This document shows, piece after piece, positions 6,041 to 12,960 of a stretch of DNA of 12,960 nt. Location: contig DFSK01000127.1 in NCBI GenBank assembly GCA_002378605.1, positions 489-13,448 on the forward strand. The letters run 5' to 3'. The notes beneath the pieces were generated by a model. It saw nothing but the letters and a program-made list of their open reading frames with translations. It was not told where the DNA came from and did no database searches. The number at the start of each line of letters is the position of its first letter. The stretch's first letter is position 1. This DNA comes from Alphaproteobacteria bacterium UBA3439. Lineage in GTDB: Bacteria > Pseudomonadota > Alphaproteobacteria > Puniceispirillales > Puniceispirillaceae. The translations under genes and the position numbers were made by a program.

Positions 6041-7198
6041 ATGGCGCTGAATTTCACCGGCTATATCGAAGGATATTATGGCAGGCTTTTTGATTGGCGT
6101 GATCGTAATCGGCTTCTTGGCGGCGTTGCCGCGGCTGGAATGACAAGCTATTTTTACGCACCAAAAGAAGATGCGCGTCACCGGCAATTTTGGCGCCAGC
6201 CCTATGACAAGGCGTGGCAAGCTGAATTTACCCAATTTGCCGCCGCGGCAGCGGCCAAGAATATTCACCTTATTGCCGGTATTGCGCCCGGGTTGGATTT
6301 CGATTTTTCCAGTCTGGATGGGTCGATGGATCAGGAAGATGATTTTACCATTTTGTCGGCAAAGGCGCGCAGCTTTCTGGCAAATGGTGCCAGCATGATT
6401 GCGCTATTGATGGATGATATCGCGGCTGATTTTGACGCGCGATCCGGCAGTTTCACAAATGAGGGCAGGGCGCATGCTGCGCTTGCCAACCGGCTTGGAT
6501 CGGCAATTGATGCCCCGATCATGGTGGTGCCGCGTATCTATGCCGATAGCTTGATCACGCCAGATGATGCGCAATCACTAACCTATCTTGAACAATTTGC
6601 TAGCCATCTCGACCCACAGCATCGGGTGGTCTATTGCGGTGATGATATTGTTGCGCCGCACCCTTTTGGTGATGCTGGCGGTCATCTTGATCCGGCATCG
6701 GTAATCATCTGGGATAATTTTTACGCCAATGATTATTGTCCGCGGCGATTGTTTTTGGGGCCATGGCGCAGCGCCGACATGCCGCATATATTGCTGAATC
6801 CAACAGGCATGATCGAGACGGATTTGCTGCTTTTGGGGCTGATGGCGGGAGCACGCAATCGGGCTGGTCGTGGCAGTGAGGTGGGTAAAATATATTGGCG
6901 TGAATTGATGCAAAAGGCAGCGGTGCCAGATGCGTTTTTTGACATTGCCGCCTATTTTGATGCGCCTTATGGATTTGCCGCAGAATTTGAGATGCCATCG
7001 GCCAAAACCGCATTGGCGGCGCTGGATATTTTGCTATGGCGCTGGAAATCGCCGCTTCAGCGTGAATGGTATCCGCATCTGATGGGGCTGAAACAGGATA
7101 TCATGCTGGCCAATGGTGAATTGCCGTTGGAACGGATCGAAAAAACGCAAATGGCGCCGCTTGCCCGCCAGCTTGGTGATTTTGCGGCAAAAGGTTAA
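6041..7198 (+). CDS. Cytosolic GH84 beta-N-acetylglucosaminidase (O-GlcNAcase type), candidate NagZ substitute
   Basis: This 385-residue glycosidase belongs to GH84, retaining hexosaminidases that use the substrate's own 2-acetamido group. The N terminus TGYIEGYYGR and YFYAPKEDARHR are family hallmarks. The catalytic pair is Asp125-Asp126 in IALLMDDIAADF. IIWDNFYANDY...RLFLGP at 222-240 and LLNPTGMIE at 251-259 follow. Residues that contact GlcNAc in human OGA appear kept: Gly11, Lys42, Asn226, Asp231 and Asn253, plus Tyr167. There is no signal peptide and no accessory lyase or carbohydrate-binding domain, so it is a bare cytosolic catalytic domain. Beside ampG, anmK and murQ the natural substrate would be GlcNAc-anhMurNAc, normally split by GH3 NagZ. 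Protein O-GlcNAc removal is the alternative, but no O-GlcNAc transferase is in view. AGGG at 6032-6035 precedes the ATG by 5 bases. Confidence 0.9.
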   Translation: MALNFTGYIEGYYGRLFDWRDRNRLLGGVAAAGMTSYFYAPKEDARHRQFWRQPYDKAWQAEFTQFAAAAAAKNIHLIAGIAPGLDFDFSSLDGSMDQEDDFTILSAKARSFLANGASMIALLMDDIAADFDARSGSFTNEGRAHAALANRLGSAIDAPIMVVPRIYADSLITPDDAQSLTYLEQFASHLDPQHRVVYCGDDIVAPHPFGDAGGHLDPASVIIWDNFYANDYCPRRLFLGPWRSADMPHILLNPTGMIETDLLLLGLMAGARNRAGRGSEVGKIYWRELMQKAAVPDAFFDIAAYFDAPYGFAAEFEMPSAKTALAALDILLWRWKSPLQREWYPHLMGLKQDIMLANGELPLERIEKTQMAPLARQLGDFAAKG

Positions 7199-7269
7199 TC
7201 CTGCGAAAACTATAGTCCCGCCGCTTGTCAGACCAATCATGGCAAGCTGGTAGATCTCAGATTATATGC

Positions 7270-7273
7270 AGGG
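7270..7273 (+). promoter_or_regulatory. Ribosome-binding site favouring the 7281 start
   Basis: AGGG lies 7 bases before the ATG at 7281. The in-frame ATG at 7266 has no such site. A third ATG at 7326 has AGG 5 bases upstream and would leave a textbook signal peptide. Confidence 0.4.
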
Positions 7274-7280
7274 ATATGTC

Positions 7281-8369
7281 ATGGTAAAAATACCGCATTT
7301 TGATGTTTTGTCATGGCAGGTGGGCATGCGGTGGTGGCGATCAAGCATCGCTGCGGCCAATCTGGGTTTTGCCAATCTGGTCTTTGCTGGCTTGGTCATG
7401 CTGCTATCGTTGCCAAGCCATGCGGCCACGCAAAATATCGGGTTTCGCGAAATCACCCAAAGCGGGGTCAATATTGCGGTTTGGTATCCGACCAACGCGC
7501 CGCATAATCAATCACGGCTTGGCCCGTTTGATGTTGATTATGCGCGTGACGCAAAACCTGTTGCCGGACGATTTCCATTGGTTTTGTTATCGCACGGCCA
7601 TTCAGGACGGCCCCGCAATCATCATTTAACCGCTGCGGCATTGGTGCGGGCTGGCTATGTTGTTGCTGCCCCGCAGCACCGGTTTGATCATCTGGTTTTT
7701 CAATCGCGTCTGATTTACGCCATGCATCAGCGTATTGCCGAAATTACCACAGCGCATCGCGCCGTTGTCGATCATCCGGTTATTGGGCCGGTCATTGATG
7801 ATGGGCCGGTTCATGGCCTTGGCTATTCGCTTGGAAGCGCAACCTTGATGGCAAGCAGCATCGCCGCAGTTGATATTGCGGCGTTGAAATCGCATTGCTA
7901 TGCCAATGCTGCCAAAGACCCTCTTTTTTGCAAATCACCAAGTCTGCTTGTTCGGATTTTCCACGCGCTTCAAACCATTGGCAAAGATCATTCGGCATCC
8001 CGCACCAAACCGCAAGATTCGGTGGTTACTGGCAAGATGGTTCTTGTCGCGCCAGTTGGCCGCGGTCTTATTCTGCAACCAATTGCCAAAAAAATTGATG
8101 CGGTGATGGTGTTGGCAATCCGCAATGACCAGCATGTGCCGCCGCGTTACCATGCGAATTATCTAACCGCCTTAATGGGGCCAGATCATGTTGGCGATGT
8201 TGATCATGTTGAAGTGGAAGATGGGCATCACTTTGCCTTTATCGCGCCCTTTGCCAAACGTGTGACGCGCGAAGAGACGATCCCTGTCGCTCTTGATCCG
8301 GCGGGGTTTGATCGCGTCGCTTGGCTTGATAAGGTCAATCAGCAAATTGTCGGTTTTATTCAGCGTTAA
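7281..8369 (+). CDS. Exported alpha/beta hydrolase, predicted dienelactone hydrolase / PAF-acetylhydrolase-like
   Basis: This serine hydrolase has an N-terminal export signal: Arg-rich MRWWRSS at 16-22, a hydrophobic stretch to about residue 45, and a likely cleavage after SHA (46-48). The mature part shows VAVWYPT-like sequence, FPLVLLSHGHSG (strand and oxyanion loop), the nucleophile elbow GLGYSLGSA with Ser183, candidate acid Asp283 in RNDQHVPP and candidate base His316 in DGHHFAF. This arrangement matches the predicted dienelactone hydrolase group (COG4188-like). Start choice is uncertain (7266, 7281 or 7326); 7281 has the best-spaced ribosome site. It follows the GH84 gene by 82 bases on the same strand, but being periplasmic or secreted it is not an obvious part of cytosolic recycling. 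Its substrate cannot be deduced; an ester or lipid ester is likely. It ends 6 bases before the convergent aminotransferase stop. Confidence 0.8.
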   Translation: MVKIPHFDVLSWQVGMRWWRSSIAAANLGFANLVFAGLVMLLSLPSHAATQNIGFREITQSGVNIAVWYPTNAPHNQSRLGPFDVDYARDAKPVAGRFPLVLLSHGHSGRPRNHHLTAAALVRAGYVVAAPQHRFDHLVFQSRLIYAMHQRIAEITTAHRAVVDHPVIGPVIDDGPVHGLGYSLGSATLMASSIAAVDIAALKSHCYANAAKDPLFCKSPSLLVRIFHALQTIGKDHSASRTKPQDSVVTGKMVLVAPVGRGLILQPIAKKIDAVMVLAIRNDQHVPPRYHANYLTALMGPDHVGDVDHVEVEDGHHFAFIAPFAKRVTREETIPVALDPAGFDRVAWLDKVNQQIVGFIQR

Positions 8370-8375
8370 CATGAC

Positions 8376-9536
8376 CTAAAGCGTCAAAGATGATAGGCGA
8401 CCAGCAAGCTGACCAATGATATCGCGGCCTGCATTGGCAAAGGCAAAGCGAAGCGCACCATCTTGTCCAGCGCCAAAAAAAGCACCCGGGATGACAAGAA
8501 CACCCACCTTGCGCGCCATCGTTTCGGCAAGCTGGCGGGAACCCATACCGGCGAAAGGGTGACGTACATAGCCAAAATAAGCGCCGCTGCTCAGCAGATC
8601 CCAACCGGGTAAATCATCGATTGCGGCTCTAAATACGGTGGCGCGTGCGGCAATTCTTTCGCGGTTGGTTTGCCGCCAGCCTGTCATGGATGCCAACATT
8701 GGAGTCAAGGCGTGCTGTGCTACACGCGGGGCGCAAATCTGGATATTATCAATAACCTTAGCCAATTGGGCGACCACTTCGCGGCCTGCAATGATGGCGC
8801 CAAGCCGATGCCCAGGAAGGCAATAGGATTTCGAAAAGCTGTAAAGTTGGATCAGCGATGATTGCCAATCATCTTGGGTAAAAAGATGATGCGGTACATC
8901 CATATCAAGTGGCATAAAATCACGATAGGTTTCGTCAAGGATTAGCCAGATGCCCCGCTTTTGACATAAGGCCAGAATGTCAGCAAGAAGCGGTGCCGGA
9001 TAGATGCTGCCAGCCGGATTATTGGGGCTGACCAGCGCGATCGCGCGCGTTTGCGGCCCAATGGCGGCATCAATGGCGGCGCAATTGGGAAGCAGGCCGC
9101 CATCATCACAATCAACATAATCAATACCGACCCCAAGCATGCCAAGAGTCGATTCATGATTGAAATAGCAGGGGCGCATCATCAAAATACGGTCGCCATG
9201 ACCCGCTAGCGCCAGCACTGTCGCGACAAAGGCCTGATTGCAGCCCGAGGTGATTTGCACCTCACTGCTATTAATTTTGGCGTTGTAAATTTGGCTTACA
9301 TGATCAGCATAGGCGCTGCGAAATTCGGGATCACCCTCGACTGGCCCATAACGCGCCAGCACCGGATCGGATGCGGCCTTGGCCAACGCTGTTAAAATAT
9401 CGGGATGCGCAGAATAGCCAGGAACAGCCTGACTCATATCAATCAAAGGCCCGTTGGCGCCATCATAAGATGATTTCCAGTTCAGCACGATTGAAACAGG
9501 CGGCGCATTTAAAGTGGCGACAGCAGAATTAAACAT
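8376..9536 (-). CDS. Class I/II pyridoxal-phosphate aminotransferase
   Basis: This 386-residue fold-type I aminotransferase transfers an amino group between an amino acid and a 2-oxo acid in the cytosol. The order of motifs is ARYGPVEGDPEFR (61-73), TSGCNQAF (96-103), VSPNNPAG with Asn173, LILDETYRDF with Asp201 and Tyr204, and SFSKSYCLPGHRLG with the PLP lysine Lys236. Arg363 in LRFAFAN would hold the substrate carboxylate. It is full length for aspartate/aromatic-type enzymes. The substrate is not evident from sequence. The upstream AGG on the minus strand is only a modest ribosome site. It diverges from the glutathione S-transferase gene across 165 bases and is not obviously tied to the recycling genes. 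Confidence 0.88.
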   Translation of the reverse strand: MFNSAVATLNAPPVSIVLNWKSSYDGANGPLIDMSQAVPGYSAHPDILTALAKAASDPVLARYGPVEGDPEFRSAYADHVSQIYNAKINSSEVQITSGCNQAFVATVLALAGHGDRILMMRPCYFNHESTLGMLGVGIDYVDCDDGGLLPNCAAIDAAIGPQTRAIALVSPNNPAGSIYPAPLLADILALCQKRGIWLILDETYRDFMPLDMDVPHHLFTQDDWQSSLIQLYSFSKSYCLPGHRLGAIIAGREVVAQLAKVIDNIQICAPRVAQHALTPMLASMTGWRQTNRERIAARATVFRAAIDDLPGWDLLSSGAYFGYVRHPFAGMGSRQLAETMARKVGVLVIPGAFFGAGQDGALRFAFANAGRDIIGQLAGRLSSLTL

Positions 9537-9620
9537 GTGACTTGCCTATGCTAGCAATGTGGGGCGAGAATAGCGCTAGACTAGCCAGAGATAGGGTGCC
9601 AGACAAGGTAGATATGTTTA

Positions 9621-9636
9621 CAAGATAGATATCTTG
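9621..9636. repeat. Short inverted repeat in the aminotransferase/GST spacer
   Basis: CAAGAT and ATCTTG are perfect inverted arms of 6 bases separated by AGAT. They lie in the middle of the 165-base divergent spacer, where an operator for both genes could sit. The arms are short and AT-rich, so chance is a fair explanation. Confidence 0.25.
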
Positions 9637-9655
9637 GCAAAGCTGGCGCAAACGA

Positions 9656-9683
9656 TTGGCCGCCTAAAATGATTGCATAAAAT
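9656..9683 (+). promoter_or_regulatory. Candidate promoter of the GST gene
   Basis: TTGGCC (9656-9661), a 16-base spacer and TAAAAT (9678-9683) resemble a sigma-70 promoter (four and five of six matches). Transcription would begin near 9690, at the GGGGA ribosome site (9690-9694) that lies 7 bases before the ATG. The leader would be very short, which weakens the call. Confidence 0.3.
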
Positions 9684-9701
9684 AAAATTGGGGAATGACA
9701 A

Positions 9702-10325
9702 ATGGGAAATTATCACATCATCGGCAGGTCAGGTGCAGGATCATTGATTGCCGAATTTTTATTTTGTGAGGCCGGTATTGATTATGACATTTCCTTTCCC
9801 GATCCGGCCGAGGTGAAAAGCCCCGATTTCTTTGCCGCAAATCCGCTTGGTCGTATTCCTATTTTGATTTGTCCTGACGGAACGCAGGTTTTTGAAACGC
9901 TGGCGATCATTCACCATATTACCAGTCGGTTCGGCAATCTGGCGCCGCCCCAAGGCACGCCACAAAATGACCGCTATCATCAATATCTGGCGCTTTTGGC
10001 GACATCGGTTTATCCCGCCTATCATCGCCAGCACCATACCCGTCACTATGGGGATGACGCGGCGGCTGAAACGATCCGGCAAAAGGCGCGCGCCGAACAC
10101 CGGATTATTTTTGATCACCTAGAGGCCAGCCTTGACCCTTATATATGTGGACAAAGCCTTACCGCCGCCGATTTCTATCTTTATATGCTTAGCCGCTGGG
10201 ATCTTGATAAAACGGCAATGCGTAAAGACCGCCCGCGATTAAATGCCCTGCTCGATGAGATTCGCGCGCGACCAGCGGTGGCCGCCGTTATCGCAGCCCA
10301 GCCACGCCGCGCCAAACCAGCCTAG
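9702..10325 (+). CDS. Glutathione S-transferase family protein
   Basis: This 207-residue cytosolic GST has an N-terminal thioredoxin-like domain (about 1-80) and an all-helical C-terminal domain. Visible glutathione-site features are Ser10/Ser14 near the first strand, NPLGRIPILI with cis-Pro53, and FETLAIIHHI with Glu65 and Thr66. The C-terminal half holds ICGQSLTAADFYLYMLSRW, the usual N-capping/hydrophobic staple region. The strong GGGGA ribosome site 7 bases upstream fixes the start. Substrate is unknown; bacterial GSTs conjugate electrophiles or isomerise aromatic-degradation intermediates. It stands alone on its strand, divergent from the aminotransferase and convergent with the enol-lactonase gene. 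Confidence 0.88.
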   Translation: MGNYHIIGRSGAGSLIAEFLFCEAGIDYDISFPDPAEVKSPDFFAANPLGRIPILICPDGTQVFETLAIIHHITSRFGNLAPPQGTPQNDRYHQYLALLATSVYPAYHRQHHTRHYGDDAAAETIRQKARAEHRIIFDHLEASLDPYICGQSLTAADFYLYMLSRWDLDKTAMRKDRPRLNALLDEIRARPAVAAVIAAQPRRAKPA

Positions 10326-10367
10326 CACTAAATTAGGCCAGCGAAGAAAGCCCGATCAATGGCCATG

Positions 10368-10395
10368 AAAAAAGGCAGGCAAATATTTGCCTGCC
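10368..10395 (-). terminator. Rho-independent terminator of the enol-lactonase/monooxygenase transcript
   Basis: A perfect palindrome at 10374-10395 folds into a 9-bp stem (GGCAGGCAA with TTGCCTGCC) closed by an ATAT loop. On the minus strand it is followed directly by six U residues (A-run 10368-10373 on plus). It lies 39 bases past the stop of the hydrolase gene and is the right shape and place to end that leftward transcript. On the plus strand the hairpin has no U-run, so it is a poor terminator for the GST gene. Confidence 0.85.
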
Positions 10396-10433
10396 CCATT
10401 ACCGGTTTGTGATGTGATTGGTGATGAACGCGG

Positions 10434-11222
10434 CTAAAGACCGGCCATCACATCACGAATGATCTTGATGATCGCGGCGGGCTGTTCAGCGCAGGGAATA
10501 TGGCCTGCATCTTTAACCAGTTCAAATTTCGCACCCGGGATCATGTCGGCGGTGCCGCGCACCAGATCTGGCGGGGTGGCACCATCTTGATCACCAACAA
10601 CGCAAACAGTCGGTACGGCAATATTTGGCGCTTGATCACGGAAATCAGCATCACGAATAGCCGTGCCGGTGCCGATATAGCCATCGAGCGGCGTACGCGT
10701 GAACATTGCCCGATACCCATGCAATTCGGTTGCACGATCAGTATGAAAGGCTGGTGAGAACCAACGCTGCATATTGGCATCAACAAGCGCGGCCAAACCA
10801 CCATCACGCGCTATGGCGATGCGATCATTCCACATTTCGGCATTGCCAATTTTGGCAGCCGTGTCGCACAGGATCAGAGCTTTGGCAAGATCGGGGCGGG
10901 CGTGATACAGGCCCTGGGCAATCAGGCCACCAACTGATAGGCCAACAACAACCGCGCCCGATAGACCAAGATGATCCATCAATGCAACAAGATCATTCAC
11001 ATGATCATCAATCTGATAGGGCGGTGTTCCCATGCCGGATAGGCCATGGCCACGTTTGTCATAGCGAAGAATGGAATAATCAGCCGATAGATCGTCAACA
11101 CAATCCTGCCAAATGCGGAAATCAGTGGCAAGCGAGTTGGAAAAAACAATAAGCGGCTTGGCGGTGCCAGCATCATCAAATTGATAATGAATAGAGATAC
11201 CATTGATCGTTGCGAATTTCAT
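10434..11222 (-). CDS. Alpha/beta hydrolase, 3-oxoadipate enol-lactonase (PcaD)-like
   Basis: This 262-residue cytosolic hydrolase has the catalytic triad Ser96 (VVGLSVGGLIAQ), Asp213 (GDQDGATPP) and His241 (DAGHIPCAEQP), with the oxyanion region VFSNSLATD near 26-34 and YDKRGHGLS at 54-62. These blocks match PcaD, which opens 3-oxoadipate enol-lactone in protocatechuate/catechol degradation. None of the other pca genes (decarboxylase, cycloisomerase, CoA transferase) is in view, so the true substrate may be another lactone or ester. It follows the flavin monooxygenase gene on the same strand after 49 bases and is ended by a clear terminator, so the two are probably co-transcribed. GAG lies about 8 bases before the ATG. 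Family and triad are secure; the specific reaction is not. Confidence 0.82.
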   Translation of the reverse strand: MKFATINGISIHYQFDDAGTAKPLIVFSNSLATDFRIWQDCVDDLSADYSILRYDKRGHGLSGMGTPPYQIDDHVNDLVALMDHLGLSGAVVVGLSVGGLIAQGLYHARPDLAKALILCDTAAKIGNAEMWNDRIAIARDGGLAALVDANMQRWFSPAFHTDRATELHGYRAMFTRTPLDGYIGTGTAIRDADFRDQAPNIAVPTVCVVGDQDGATPPDLVRGTADMIPGAKFELVKDAGHIPCAEQPAAIIKIIRDVMAGL

Positions 11223-11271
11223 TTCATGTCTCGTTTTACTAAAGGTACATAAGCGGGCGAAAAAGGACGGG

Positions 11272-12960
11272 TTAGGATTGTTGGGGCTGGATGATGCCTT
11301 CTTCCAATGCCTTGATTTGCAGGGCTAGATATTTCGAATAGATACGGCATTGGGCAAAGCTGCCAGCGATAAACCATAGGCCGGGCTGTCCGGTCTGACA
11401 ATACATGTTGCGCAGTTCCATGCCATCGCCAAATCCCCAAATAGGGCCAATCCGTGCGGCGATCTCATCACCGAATAATTTGCTGACAAGATATTCCTGT
11501 GGTTTATAGCCGGTTGCCAAAATAACAATATCGGCGTCAATTTTGCGGCCGTCTTTCATGGTCATGCCGTGATCGGTGAATTGATCAATTTGGTCGAATT
11601 GCACAAGATCAATTTTGCCCTCGGCAAGCAAGTCAGAACAGCCAACATTGAAATAATAGCCACCACCGCGGGTGAGATATTTGAACTGCCAGCCGGTATC
11701 ATTATCTCCAAAATCCAGCCTGAAGCCGATTTTTTCCAAGCCATCAAGAAGCGCCTTATCCGTTGTGCGTGCGGCTTTGGTGAAATGACGATGTGCCTGT
11801 TTGACAAGCGGGGTTGGCATTGAGGTGGTGATGAAGTCACATTCATCTGTGCCGCGGTCTTCGTCATACAGCTTGTAGGGGAATTGGGCGCTAGGTTCGA
11901 TATTCACAACAAGGCTGGGGCTGCGCTGGATCATGGTGACTTTGGCGCCGCTTGAATAGAGGTCTTGTGAAATATCATGGCCGCTATTGCCGCAACCAAG
12001 AACGATGGCATGTTTGCCTGACCAGTCTTCGCCATCATGATATTGGCTTGAATGAACCGCAGGCCCTTTAAAGGCTGACAGCGTGTCAATTTTGGGAAGA
12101 TTGGGAATGCCGCTAACGCCGGTGGCCATAATCACATGGCGCGGTGACATATGACGCGTGCCGCCATCAGCGGTACGCAATACAACCTGCCAGCGTTCGG
12201 CCTTGTCATCATAATTGGCATTTGTCACTTCGCAATTGACCCAAAAATTCAGCTCCATCGCGGCGGCGTAGGATTCAAACCAAAGGGCCAGCATATCCTT
12301 TGGAATATAGGTCGGCCATGTTGGCGGAAACGGCATATAGGGAAGATGATTGACATGAAGCTGATTATGCAAGGTCAGCGCATGGTAGCGATTGCGCCAA
12401 TTATCGCCAATACGGCTGTTTTTATCGACAATCAATGTGTCGATGCCAAGCTGGGTTAGCCGCGCGGCGATCGACAAGCCAGCCTGCCCACCACCAACAA
12501 CCAGAACGGCCGGATCATGATTTTCAAAACTGGCGGCAGCAAGGCGTTTATCCAGCCAGTTTGGCCCGCGAAAATCGCGCGAATAGGATTGCCCTGTTGG
12601 CCGGTTCCGTTCGGTTTTTTCCTCAAAGCCGATCAATTCATCAATTGCGGTAAAAAATGTCCACGCCCGATAGTGATCAGGATGATTGTCATCTGCTGTT
12701 AGCCGCAAAATTCCACGGCAATGCGCGGCATTGGTGGTAAAGGTGAAAAAGGCTTCGATTGCATCACTGCCAGCACGGTTTACAAGGCGCGGTGCAGTGG
12801 CTTGATGATCACGCGTGATCGCGCTGATTCCGGCTTTGGCCGCCGCTGCGGGAAGGCTGTTTAGAATGTCTGTTGCGCCAGTAATGGTTTGAAGCTGCCA
12901 GCTGAGCGCCAGCGCATCGCGCCAAAAGCTGTTGTCGTGAAATAGATCAGCGAAACCCGC
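11272..12960 (-). CDS. FAD/NAD(P)-dependent monooxygenase (CzcO/YUCCA-like) with N-terminal NTF2-like region; 5' end outside window
   Basis: The frame is open to the right edge, giving 562 visible residues without the N terminus. A TTG at 12708 is an internal Leu and not the start. Visible residues 1 to about 115 resemble an NTF2/SnoaL-like domain (FWRDALALSWQLQTITG and HYRAWTFFTAIDELIGFEE). From about 150 comes a flavin monooxygenase: GGGQAG at 156-161 for FAD, GDNWRNRYHALTLH, ATGVSGIPNLP, FKGPAVHSSQY at 297-307, GCGNSG at 322-327 for NADPH, and ATGYKP at 482-487. The FxGxxxHxxxY form fits FMO/YUCCA-type enzymes better than Baeyer-Villiger enzymes, which end in W(P/D). Such NTF2-FMO proteins are often labelled flavoproteins involved in K+ transport, a doubtful name. 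It probably oxygenates a small organic substrate, with the downstream hydrolase acting on the product. The substrate is unknown. Confidence 0.87.
   Translation of the reverse strand, partial: AGFADLFHDNSFWRDALALSWQLQTITGATDILNSLPAAAAKAGISAITRDHQATAPRLVNRAGSDAIEAFFTFTTNAAHCRGILRLTADDNHPDHYRAWTFFTAIDELIGFEEKTERNRPTGQSYSRDFRGPNWLDKRLAAASFENHDPAVLVVGGGQAGLSIAARLTQLGIDTLIVDKNSRIGDNWRNRYHALTLHNQLHVNHLPYMPFPPTWPTYIPKDMLALWFESYAAAMELNFWVNCEVTNANYDDKAERWQVVLRTADGGTRHMSPRHVIMATGVSGIPNLPKIDTLSAFKGPAVHSSQYHDGEDWSGKHAIVLGCGNSGHDISQDLYSSGAKVTMIQRSPSLVVNIEPSAQFPYKLYDEDRGTDECDFITTSMPTPLVKQAHRHFTKAARTTDKALLDGLEKIGFRLDFGDNDTGWQFKYLTRGGGYYFNVGCSDLLAEGKIDLVQFDQIDQFTDHGMTMKDGRKIDADIVILATGYKPQEYLVSKLFGDEIAARIGPIWGFGDGMELRNMYCQTGQPGLWFIAGSFAQCRIYSKYLALQIKALEEGIIQPQQS

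Noticed and set aside
7211..7216. TATAGT as a promoter -10 for the exported hydrolase
   Set aside because: No acceptable -35 lies at 15-19 bases upstream, and the TTGTCA at 7225-7230 has no matching -10 downstream.
10374..10395. Terminator for the plus-strand GST gene
   Set aside because: On the plus strand the hairpin is followed by CCATTACC with no T-run; the T-run exists only on the minus strand.
10706..11152. A 148-codon open frame on the plus strand opposite the enol-lactonase gene
   Set aside because: Its product is His/Gln/Asn-rich without family features and it is antisense to a gene with an intact catalytic triad.
12040..12072. Baeyer-Villiger monooxygenase signature in the flavoprotein
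   Set aside because: FxGxxxHxxx is present but is followed by Tyr and not W(P/D), which fits the FMO/YUCCA pattern.

Overview
The window looks like chromosome from an alphaproteobacterium. GC is moderate, coding is dense, protein signatures are typical, and there are no phage or plasmid genes. A SAR116-like marine lineage is possible, but that is an impression and not something the sequence proves. Thirteen protein genes fill the window. No tRNA, rRNA, CRISPR array, insertion sequence or prophage was seen, and no gene-free stretch exceeds 300 bases.

The left 7.2 kb (1-7198) is a peptidoglycan-recycling locus. In order it holds: a T7-lysozyme-type amidase and an SH3b-NlpC/P60 peptidase (both +); the muropeptide permease AmpG (-); a signal-less YkuD-fold protein (+); MurNAc-6-phosphate etherase MurQ (-); anhydro-MurNAc kinase AnmK (+); a PIG-L deacetylase (-); and a GH84 beta-N-acetylglucosaminidase (+). 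Apart from AmpG, which is a membrane protein, none has a visible signal peptide, so the enzymes should act in the cytoplasm on muropeptides brought in by AmpG.

The module looks nearly self-sufficient but is built from unusual parts. A T7-lysozyme-type enzyme stands where AmpD is expected. A YkuD protein could replace LdcA, an NlpC/P60 peptidase could replace MpaA, and an O-GlcNAcase-type GH84 could replace GH3 NagZ. AmpG, AnmK and MurQ are the conventional members. The proposed route is: import of GlcNAc-anhMurNAc-peptide; removal of the peptide by the amidase; trimming of D-Ala by the YkuD protein; cleavage of the D-Glu-diaminopimelate bond by NlpC/P60; splitting of the disaccharide by GH84; phosphorylation of anhMurNAc by AnmK; and ether cleavage by MurQ. 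The PIG-L role is open. The genes alternate strand almost one by one and are packed with convergent overlaps of 27 and 4 bases.

The right half (7.3-12.96 kb) has no obvious link to the first. It holds an exported dienelactone-hydrolase-like protein (+), a fold-type I aminotransferase (-) divergent from a glutathione S-transferase (+), and a leftward pair of a flavin monooxygenase with an N-terminal NTF2-like region (cut by the right edge) followed by a 3-oxoadipate enol-lactonase-like hydrolase. A clear rho-independent terminator serves this last pair.
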